Below are positions 1 through 4,146 of a stretch of 5,315 nt of DNA, piece after piece. The position numbers were made by a program, and so were the translations under genes. Every line of letters begins with the position of its first letter. Position 1 is the stretch's first letter. The notes under the pieces are model-generated. The model searched no databases, was not told where the DNA came from, and saw only the letters and a program-made list of their open reading frames with translations. Origin of the DNA: Thioalkalivibrio sp. (GTDB lineage: Bacteria; Pseudomonadota; Gammaproteobacteria; Ectothiorhodospirales; Ectothiorhodospiraceae); NCBI GenBank assembly GCA_007119005.1, contig SKQM01000009.1:1-5315 (forward strand), read 5' to 3'.

Positions 1-2
1 CC

Positions 3-773
3 TGGCAGGTCGAGCGGCTGGACTGGACCGGGCGCAAGGCCTTCGTGACCAAGACCGAGGTCGACTACTACACCGACGCGATCGACTACACGCGCCTGAA
101 GATCCTCGACCGCTTCGAGCACCGTCAGGACGGGCATACCGAGACCGCGCACGGCGAGGTGCATTTGGTCCGGCGCATCCCCGGCTATAAGAAGATCCGT
201 TACTACAGTCACGAGAACATCGGCTACGGCAACATCGACCTGCCGGATCAGGAGATGCACACCACTGCCGCCTGGTGGGAGGTCGCACCGGAGGTGCTGG
301 CGCAGTGCTTCCCGAACCGCCAGCAGGCATTGGACGGCTTCCTCGGCGCGGCGTACGCGATGCATCACGTGGCGGCGCTGATCGCGATGTCCGAGCCGCA
401 GGACATCGGCCGCGCCGTGGGCGACGGCGACGCCCGCTGGTTCGCGACCGTCGGTGCGGACGGGCGCGGCCAGATGCGCAGTCTCGACGGCGGCGAGCAG
501 GATCCCGAGCGCGAGACCCGCTTCCGCCCGGCGGTGTTCCTCTACGACAATTACCCCGGTGGAGTCGGTCTCGCCGCGCCGCTGTATGACCAGCGCGAAC
601 GGGTGATCGCTGGAGCCGTGCAGCTGATCCGCGACTGCGACTGCCGCCACGGCTGCCCCGCGTGCATCGGCCCGATCCTCGCCTCCGACGAGGAGCGGGG
701 CTTTTCCCCGAAGGTGGCGGCACTGGCCGTGCTTGCGCAGTTCCAGAGCGATGGACCTGAAGCGGCGGCTTGA
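3..773 (+). CDS. mrfA: DEAD/DEAH-box helicase, MrfA/YprA-like, C-terminal part (5' end outside window)
   Basis: The reading frame is open from the left edge, so only the last 256 residues are visible and the helicase motor domains lie upstream. What remains matches the C-terminal DUF1998-type region of MrfA/YprA helicases. It contains the segment YDNYPGGVGLAAPLYD (about 543-590) and then a four-cysteine cluster of form C-x-C-x3-C-x2-C (codons at 636, 642, 654 and 663; CDCRHGCPACIG), which in this family binds a metal, probably zinc. In B. subtilis, MrfA is a 3'-5' DNA helicase that works with MrfB in mitomycin C damage repair, independently of nucleotide excision repair. The stop codon lies 23 bp inside the next gene, which is the expected MrfB-type nuclease, so the two are almost certainly co-transcribed and translationally coupled. 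A GTG at 45 is not the real start, because conserved-looking sequence continues upstream of it. The family call is firm; a repair role in this organism is inferred from the family. Confidence 0.85.
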   Translation, partial: WQVERLDWTGRKAFVTKTEVDYYTDAIDYTRLKILDRFEHRQDGHTETAHGEVHLVRRIPGYKKIRYYSHENIGYGNIDLPDQEMHTTAAWWEVAPEVLAQCFPNRQQALDGFLGAAYAMHHVAALIAMSEPQDIGRAVGDGDARWFATVGADGRGQMRSLDGGEQDPERETRFRPAVFLYDNYPGGVGLAAPLYDQRERVIAGAVQLIRDCDCRHGCPACIGPILASDEERGFSPKVAALAVLAQFQSDGPEAAA

Positions 774-2211
774 TGCGCTGAGGCGCGAAGCGGGGCTGGG
801 CCGCTCCGATGACACGCAGGTGCCTGCGCGCGGTCATCCGGCCGCTGGGCGCGTTGCGCAGGCAGTTGACGCGGGCACGGGGTCCGCACCACCAAACACG
901 GCGATACGCGCCAGGCTCGAACGCCTGGCGGGTCGCTCGCCTTCGTTGCCGAGTGAAGCACCCGGCACGCGGGAGCAACGGCGGGACGGGACGACGCCGG
1001 CCCCCGAAGCAGACTGGCGAGGGCATGGGGCAATCGGGCGTGCCGCAACGCGATTCGGGGCTACGGTCGGGCGTCAGGGCGCCCGTGGCACCGCCCCATC
1101 GGCGGCAGGGCTCGCTGAATGGTTGGGCGGACAGGTGGTCGCCGAGCATCTGGTCCTGGTCGAGACCGTGCTGCCACTGCATGAGCGGCACGGGCGCCGG
1201 GTTCTGGCCGAGGCGCTGCAGCCGTTGTGGCCGTTGGTGCCTTTGCCGGGGGTGAGGGCGGAGGGTTTCGGCGGGGAGCCGGCATCGAGCACAGAGCCCT
1301 CGGAGGTCAAAGTCCTCGGCATCGACACGGAGACCACCGGCCTCGCCGGGGGCACCGGTACCGCGGCGTTCATGGTCGGGGTCGCCGAGGCCGGGCCGGA
1401 TGGCGTGCGGCTGCGTCAGTGGCTGCTGACGGCCTTCAGTGGCGAGGCCGCGATGCTCGCCGAAGTGGAACGAAGCCTGTCGAGTGCCGATCTGCTGGTG
1501 AGCTACAACGGCAAGACCTTTGACCTCCCGCTGCTGCGTGACCGTCGTCGCCTGCAGCGCGCCCCCGCGCTGCCGGAACTCCCGCACCTCGACCTGCTGC
1601 ACCCGACCCGGCGGCTGTTCCGCGCGGTCTGGCCCGACTGCCGGCTGGCCACCGCCGAGCAACGCCTGCTGGGGCTGTCCCGCGAGGACGACCTGCCTGG
1701 CTCGGAGGCGCCACGCGCCTGGCGCGACTACCTGGCTGGCGGCCCGCCCGACGATCTCGGGCGCGTGCTTCGTCACAACGCGCTGGACGTTCTGAGTCTG
1801 TTGCTGCTGGGTCCTGCGCTGACCCGCGCGCTGCAGGCGCCCGCGGCCTTCCGTGCGGACCCGCTCGCAGCTGCGGACATATGGGAGCGCAATGGGGATC
1901 GCGGGCGTGCGCTGGCGGTGCTCGAGGATTCCCGTGCGCAGCTGGACACCCGGGGCGAACTTGAACTCGCCTGGGCTCTGCGCCGTGTCGGTCGCTGGTC
2001 GGAGGCGAAGAAGATCTGGGAGCGGCTTGCCCGCGACGGCTGCCCGGAGGCCGTCGAGCGCCTCGCGAAGTACCACGAGCATGTCTGCCGCGACTGGTCC
2101 CGTGCTTTGGAGTACGCCGCGCGGCTGGAAGACGGTCCCGAAGTGCGCCATCGCCGCGATCGGCTGAAGCGGAGGCTCGGGACGCCGCAGGGGAGGCTGG
2201 ATTTCTCGTGA
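751..2211 (+). CDS. mrfB: DEDDh 3'-5' exonuclease with TPR-like tail, MrfB/YprB-like
   Basis: A 486-residue protein with an RNase H-like exonuclease core. The DEDDh catalytic set is visible: D192 and E194 in IDTETTGLAGG (Exo I), D258 in SYNGKTFDLPLL (Exo II), and H342 with D346 in RHNALDVLSLLLL (Exo III). Residues about 369-465 are helical and resemble two or three TPR units (ADIWERNGDRGRALAVLE, ELAWALRRVGRWSEAKKIWERLA). This order, nuclease then TPR, is that of B. subtilis MrfB, the partner of the helicase MrfA. Residues about 1-120 are rich in Arg, Ala, Gly and Pro with no recognisable domain and look like a disordered extension; family resemblance seems to begin near LAEWLGG (121). ATG 751 is chosen over the in-frame TTG at 733 because it gives a typical N-terminus (MDLKRRLDALRREAGL) and a 23-bp overlap with the helicase; there is no strong ribosome site, so coupling is likely. 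No promoter is visible for this gene alone. Role in damage processing is inferred from the family and operon. Confidence 0.88.
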   Translation: MDLKRRLDALRREAGLGRSDDTQVPARGHPAAGRVAQAVDAGTGSAPPNTAIRARLERLAGRSPSLPSEAPGTREQRRDGTTPAPEADWRGHGAIGRAATRFGATVGRQGARGTAPSAAGLAEWLGGQVVAEHLVLVETVLPLHERHGRRVLAEALQPLWPLVPLPGVRAEGFGGEPASSTEPSEVKVLGIDTETTGLAGGTGTAAFMVGVAEAGPDGVRLRQWLLTAFSGEAAMLAEVERSLSSADLLVSYNGKTFDLPLLRDRRRLQRAPALPELPHLDLLHPTRRLFRAVWPDCRLATAEQRLLGLSREDDLPGSEAPRAWRDYLAGGPPDDLGRVLRHNALDVLSLLLLGPALTRALQAPAAFRADPLAAADIWERNGDRGRALAVLEDSRAQLDTRGELELAWALRRVGRWSEAKKIWERLARDGCPEAVERLAKYHEHVCRDWSRALEYAARLEDGPEVRHRRDRLKRRLGTPQGRLDFS

Positions 2212-2228
2212 GGCTCTGAGCCATGTAA

Positions 2229-2244
2229 GGCCAGCGCTCTGGCC
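2229..2244 (+). terminator. Perfect GGCCAG/CTGGCC hairpin after mrfB (possible terminator)
   Basis: A 6-bp perfect stem, GGCCAG (2229-2234) and CTGGCC (2239-2244), encloses the loop CGCT, 17 bases after the mrfB stop. A smaller inverted repeat GGCTC/GAGCC lies just before it (2212-2222). No run of T follows, so it does not meet the usual standard for an intrinsic terminator. It may still mark the 3' end of the mrfAB transcript by protecting it or by stopping transcription with Rho. Confidence 0.35.
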
Positions 2245-2310
2245 GATCAGGCGCCGACTGGGCCCCCTGCTGCGGGTGCCTTGCCCAGCGTCTGGTCGCC
2301 GAGGGGGCTC

Positions 2311-2440
2311 GCCTCCCACAAGTTGGGGTGGCCTCCCACAAGTTGGGGTGGCCTCCCACAAGTTGGGGTGGCCTCCCACAAGTTGGGGTGGCCTCCCACA
2401 AGTTGGGGTGGTCTCCCACAAGTTGGGTTCGCCTCCCACG
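2311..2440. repeat. 20-bp tandem repeat, six units plus a half unit, built of overlapping inverted repeats
   Basis: The unit gcctcccacaagttggggtg occurs five times without a change (2311-2410). A sixth copy has a C-to-T change at its second base and ends in TC rather than TG (2411-2430), and a final 10-base partial copy ends in G rather than A (2431-2440). Joined units contain two dyads. One is GGCC-T-CCC, an 8-base ACAAGTTG centre, and GGG-T-GGCC (for example 2330-2353). The other is centred on GGCC at the unit junction, TTGGGG-T-GG with CC-T-CCC-a-CAA. Either strand could thus fold into a ladder of hairpins. There are no spacers between units, so it is not CRISPR. It may be REP-like or a slippage-expanded array. 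The period of 20 is not a multiple of 3, which argues against a coding repeat. Confidence 0.95.
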
Positions 2441-2519
2441 GGGCGGGGGCACGAGGTGCGCGGGAGCTGTTCGCGCCAGAATGCTGCGGCGGGTACGCAG
2501 GTTTGTGTGGCAAGTTCAG

Positions 2520-2547
2520 TAGCTTGGGGCTATCCTTTAGCTTAGGG
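2520..2547. repeat. Direct repeat TAGCTTRGGG, two copies 18 bp apart
   Basis: TAGCTTGGGG (2520-2529) and TAGCTTAGGG (2538-2547) match at 9 of 10 bases and are spaced 18 bp start to start, about 80-107 bp upstream of the PilZ start codon. The position suits a regulator-binding site or a promoter-proximal duplication. No known regulator is recognised. Confidence 0.45.
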
Positions 2548-2626
2548 TTGCTGTTCATTCGGCAGACCTGTCATGGATGAATCTCTTCCCCTGGACGGGT
2601 CCTAGGCTTGGGTGGCGGGTTCAACC

Positions 2627-3016
2627 ATGGAACAACGAAAAAACGTACGCCTACCGCTCAGGTTGTCGGGGCAACTCGTCCTCAATGACGGCGAGGCGCG
2701 CGATGCCGAGACGCAGGACATCAGCCTGCGGGGAGTCTTCCTGGAACACGTCTACAGCGGGGAAGACGAGCGCAACTGTGTGCTCACCCTGTTCGCCGGT
2801 GATGAGGACGTCTTTGCCGTAACCGTCGATGGTCGGGTCATCTACGAGGACGAGCGTGGGTGTGGTATCGAATTCCAGTCGATGGACAGAAAGGACTTCG
2901 AGGCTTTGGAAAGTTTTCTCGAGGCGCATGTTCCGGATCCTGCGCAACTGCGCCGTGAGATCCGTCAGGGCAGCATCCCGGCTCTGAAAGACTGGATGAT
3001 CTCCGGGTCTGCGTAA
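2627..3016 (+). CDS. Single-domain PilZ protein (predicted c-di-GMP receptor)
   Basis: A 129-residue cytoplasmic protein with no signal peptide or membrane segment. It carries both PilZ signature elements: the N-terminal arginine motif RxxxR as R4-KNV-R8 in MEQRKNVRLPLR, and D/NxSxxG as D31-I-S33-L-R-G36 (DISLRG). These residues contact c-di-GMP in characterised PilZ domains, so binding of the dinucleotide is likely. The middle forms the expected beta barrel (VTVDGRVIYEDERGCGIEF), and about 40 residues at the end are mainly helical (DRKDFEALESFLEAH, AQLRREIRQG). ATG 2627 is preferred to the GTG at 2612 because the RxxxR motif normally lies next to the N-terminus; the ribosome site is weak (a G-rich stretch GGTGGCGGG upstream). 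It stands alone, with no flagellar, pilus or cyclase gene in view, so the process it controls cannot be told from context. Confidence 0.9.
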   Translation: MEQRKNVRLPLRLSGQLVLNDGEARDAETQDISLRGVFLEHVYSGEDERNCVLTLFAGDEDVFAVTVDGRVIYEDERGCGIEFQSMDRKDFEALESFLEAHVPDPAQLRREIRQGSIPALKDWMISGSA

Positions 3017-3047
3017 AACGCCGCGCGAACGTTGCCGCGTCCCTGTT

Positions 3048-3062
3048 GCCCGGCAAGCGGGC
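3048..3062. terminator. Hairpin between convergent PilZ and GNAT genes
   Basis: GCCCG (3048-3052), GCAAG loop, CGGGC (3058-3062) form a 5-bp perfect stem in the 47-bp gap between two genes that face each other, directly after the GNAT stop on the minus strand. It could serve both transcripts, but no T run follows on either strand, so the call is weak. Confidence 0.35.
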
Positions 3063-3063
3063 T

Positions 3064-3555
3064 TCAGCGCAGGGCGATGGAATGCACCAGCGCGTTGCAG
3101 CCGTGTCCTGGGCAAAGCTGTTGTGGCTCGCTGTGAATCAGTTTCCAGCCCGTGGCCTCCAGGAAGCCTCTGGCGGGCAGATTGAAGTCTTCGCAGCCTG
3201 CCTGCGCAAAGCCGAAGCCTTTGTCCCGAATCGACTTGAGCATCGGGTCGAGAAGCGCTGAGCCAACGCCCCTGCGGCGCATCCGGGCGGACACCCAGAC
3301 CTGGTCGATGCAGTTGGCGGCCACGCGGCCATAACCCACCACGCGACTCCCGATCTCTGCGACCCAGCCCTGTTGGCCCGGGTCACCGGCCAGCTCGGAG
3401 AAGAACTCGCGGCCCCTCTGCTGCAACCATTCCGGCGGCAGGTGGGCGGTGTACGTCTCTTGCCAAACCGCTTCGACGATTGCCGCGACCGATTCGCGGT
3501 CACCGGAAACTCCCTCGCGGACGACGAGGCGAGGGATCGGAATCACGTTGCTCAT
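3064..3555 (-). CDS. GNAT-family N-acetyltransferase
   Basis: A 163-residue protein of usual length for a stand-alone GNAT domain. Acetyl-CoA-binding motif A is clear: the strand VWVSARM (86-92) is followed by R-R-R-G-V-G-S-A (93-100), fitting (R/Q)xxGx(G/A), then the helix LLDPMLKSIRDKG. Motif B is seen as N125-L-P-A-R-G-F-L-E-A-T-G-W137, resembling the usual NxxAxxFYxxxGF. The N-terminal part (VREGVSGDRESVAAIVEAVWQETY) is the typical alpha1 substrate-side region. The acceptor substrate cannot be predicted. The start at 3555 is fixed by a perfect AGGAGGA on the minus strand (3565-3571), nine to ten bases upstream; longer in-frame extensions to 3798 look non-coding, being rich in Arg, Pro and Gly. 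An 8-codon open frame overlaps the start. Transcribed away from the transporter gene and towards the PilZ gene, so probably monocistronic. Confidence 0.9.
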   Translation of the reverse strand: MSNVIPIPRLVVREGVSGDRESVAAIVEAVWQETYTAHLPPEWLQQRGREFFSELAGDPGQQGWVAEIGSRVVGYGRVAANCIDQVWVSARMRRRGVGSALLDPMLKSIRDKGFGFAQAGCEDFNLPARGFLEATGWKLIHSEPQQLCPGHGCNALVHSIALR

Positions 3556-3578
3556 CTCTGGTGTTCCTCCTGAATCAT
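3552..3578 (-). other. Eight-codon open frame overlapping the GNAT start
   Basis: On the minus strand an ATG at 3578 begins MIQEEHQR and stops at a TGA (3552-3554) that overlaps the GNAT ATG as ATGA. The GNAT ribosome site AGGAGG lies inside it. Such an arrangement could couple translation, but its own ribosome site is only a distant AAGGGG and it may be chance. Confidence 0.2.
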
Positions 3579-3719
3579 GGCAGCGCATTGGCCCCTTACA
3601 GCTGTCCGGTCCCGCTGTCCTGTCCCGCACGGATCCCTCCGCCGTCGCCGCTCTGCTCCCCGGTACGGACCGCCGCGGCTCCGGATCGTTCAGCCGCAGG
3701 GGCTTGCCGGGGAATGCCA

Positions 3720-3747
3720 GTGCAGGCGCGTCGACGCCCCCCTGCAC
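3720..3747. repeat. Inverted repeat GTGCAGG/CCTGCAC
   Basis: GTGCAGG (3720-3726) and CCTGCAC (3741-3747) are perfect 7-bp arms around a 14-base centre that contains the palindrome GTCGAC. The right arm continues as TGCACC, which is half of an NtrC site, and starts exactly 32 bp before the same TGCACC at 3775. It may be an operator or part of an extended activator-binding region. Confidence 0.4.
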
Positions 3748-3774
3748 CCCTGACGTAAGTGGCCGGGCAGCCGT

Positions 3775-3791
3775 TGCACCGATTCGGTTCG
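3775..3791. promoter_or_regulatory. Second, weaker NtrC-like site
   Basis: TGCACC-GATTC-GGTTCG matches 10 of the 13 fixed bases of the NtrC consensus TGCACC-N4-TGGTGCA. The left half is perfect and the right half degenerate. Its centre is 23 bp upstream of the stronger site and about -131 from the predicted sigma-54 start. NtrC usually acts from paired sites that let it form oligomers, which makes a weak partner here credible. Confidence 0.5.
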
Positions 3792-3797
3792 CGTCCA

Positions 3798-3814
3798 CGC
3801 ACCCAGATGGTGCA
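3798..3814. promoter_or_regulatory. NtrC-binding site, near-consensus
   Basis: CGCACC-CAGA-TGGTGCA matches 12 of the 13 fixed bases of TGCACC-N4-TGGTGCA; only the first base differs. The dyad GCACC/GGTGC is perfect with a 5-bp spacer. Its centre (3806) is at about -108 from the start predicted for the sigma-54 promoter, the same place as an NtrC enhancer site at the enterobacterial glnA promoter. It indicates activation of the downstream gene under nitrogen limitation. Confidence 0.75.
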
Positions 3815-3887
3815 AACCGCCCCCCATCCCGGTCAATGTGCGTGCAGGACGCTTCTCAAGTCGCTGAATTCAAGCCCAAGGGTGCTT

Positions 3888-3903
3888 TGGCAAGGCATTT
3901 GCT
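3888..3903 (+). promoter_or_regulatory. Sigma-54 (RpoN) promoter
   Basis: TGGCAAGGCATTTGCT fits the -24/-12 consensus TGGCACG-N4-TTGCW with one mismatch (A for C at the sixth base). The invariant GG (3889-3890) and GC (3901-3902) are separated by exactly ten bases, as sigma-54 requires, and a pyrimidine precedes it. Transcription would begin near 3914, giving a leader of about 233 bases before the start codon. No clear IHF site is seen between it and the NtrC sites. Confidence 0.75.
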
Positions 3904-3975
3904 TCAGCCTTGTCAGGCATGGGAGGTCCGCGATCCATCTGGGCGCGCATCTCCGGATCCGACAAGGCAGCACCA

Positions 3976-4083
3976 ATGGGCGACTAGGGTTCCGGTCCGC
4001 GTTTGCGGATGTCTGGTCCGAGAGTTGCCGACCTCCGCGGGTTCAGTGGCTGGGGTTACACGGCGGGACAAAAGCCCGGGAGA
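3976..4083 (+). promoter_or_regulatory. Guanidine-I riboswitch aptamer (ykkC-yxkD class)
   Basis: The leader contains the conserved blocks of the ykkC class I guanidine aptamer in the right order and spacing: CTAGGGTTCCG (3984-3994), CTGGTCCGAGAG (4013-4024), and ACACGGCGGG (4058-4067) followed after AC by AAAAGCCCGGGAGA (4070-4083). Between the first two blocks is a perfect hairpin TCCGC-GTTT-GCGGA (3996-4009). A variable stem region (about 4025-4057) follows the second block. The last block can fold as CGGG-ACAAAAG-CCCG. This class binds free guanidinium and usually turns on guanidine exporters, guanidine (urea) carboxylase or the associated ABC transporter. That agrees with the gene directly downstream. 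The exact 5' boundary is approximate. Confidence 0.92.
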
Positions 4084-4106
4084 CATGCGTTCGCAGACGC
4101 TCTCCC
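4078..4106 (+). promoter_or_regulatory. Hairpin overlapping the 3' end of the aptamer (candidate expression platform)
   Basis: GGGAGA (4078-4083), part of the conserved aptamer end, can pair with TCTCCC (4101-4106). An inner stem GCGT (4087-4090) with ACGC (4097-4100) supports it. Forming this hairpin would take bases from the aptamer, so it could be the off-state fold. No T run follows, so it is not a classical terminator. TCTCC (4101-4105) could alternatively pair with GGGGA (4136-4140) of the ribosome site. Whether control is at transcription or translation cannot be decided from sequence. Confidence 0.5.
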
Positions 4107-4133
4107 GTGCCCTGTTCTGACACCGGTAACCAC

Positions 4134-4140
4134 AAGGGGA
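4134..4140 (+). promoter_or_regulatory. Shine-Dalgarno site of the transporter gene
   Basis: AAGGGGA lies six bases before ATG 4147 and fixes the start there rather than at upstream in-frame alternatives, which would lie within the riboswitch. The GGG could pair locally with CCC at 4144-4146 or with TCTCC in the preceding hairpin, so access to it may be regulated. Confidence 0.7.
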
Positions 4141-4146
4141 TTTCCC

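Larger units (their letters stand above)
2212..2626. other. Non-coding gap between mrfB and the PilZ gene
   Basis: This 415-bp stretch holds the hairpin after mrfB, the 20-bp tandem repeat, and about 185 bp of unique sequence before the PilZ gene. Open frames cross it on both strands, but only because the repeat unit happens to lack stop codons; they have no good start site and no recognisable domain. The unique part must contain the PilZ promoter, but I see no convincing -35/-10 pair. Its notable element is a 10-bp direct repeat, TAGCTTGGGG at 2520-2529 and TAGCTTAGGG at 2538-2547. Confidence 0.6.
3556..4146. other. Long control region upstream of the transporter gene
   Basis: This 591-bp gap separates two divergently read genes. 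Bases 3556-3719 should hold the GNAT promoter; I see no strong -35/-10 pair there, only a minor inverted repeat GCGGCT/AGCCGC (3675-3680 with 3692-3697). From 3720 onward the elements belong to the gene on the right: inverted repeat, NtrC-like sites, sigma-54 promoter, riboswitch and ribosome site, each listed separately. Open frames crossing the gap on either strand (for example 3449-4120 on the plus strand) are rich in Ser, Pro and Arg with no domain and are judged non-coding. Confidence 0.7.

Noticed and set aside
2311..2440. CRISPR array
   Set aside because: Units join directly with no spacers, and no cas gene is present.
1436..2452. 338-residue open frame on the minus strand
   Set aside because: Opposite the well-supported nuclease gene; Arg/Pro/Ala-rich with no domain, a usual shadow in GC-rich DNA.
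2247..2580. Open frames on both strands through the tandem repeat, encoding repetitive peptides such as HKLGWPPTSWGG
   Set aside because: They exist because the 20-bp unit has no stop in any frame; the same repeat is read in several frames equally well, without ribosome sites or a domain.
3675..3697. GCGGCT/AGCCGC inverted repeat as a terminator
   Set aside because: No gene ends nearby on either strand and no T run follows; short GC arms are common at this base composition.
3556..3798. N-terminal extension of the GNAT protein
   Set aside because: A perfect AGGAGGA precedes ATG 3555, and the extension has non-coding composition and no motif.
3815..3887. IHF site between the NtrC sites and the sigma-54 promoter
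   Set aside because: Best candidates (around GTCAATGTGCGTG and ATTCAAGCCCAAG) miss several fixed bases of the consensus.
3449..4120. 223-residue plus-strand open frame
   Set aside because: It starts inside the GNAT gene on the other strand and runs over the promoter and aptamer; low-complexity Ser/Pro/Arg composition.
4003..4146. Longer N-terminus for the binding protein
   Set aside because: It would place coding sequence in the riboswitch and in front of a normal signal peptide; ATG 4147 has a good ribosome site.
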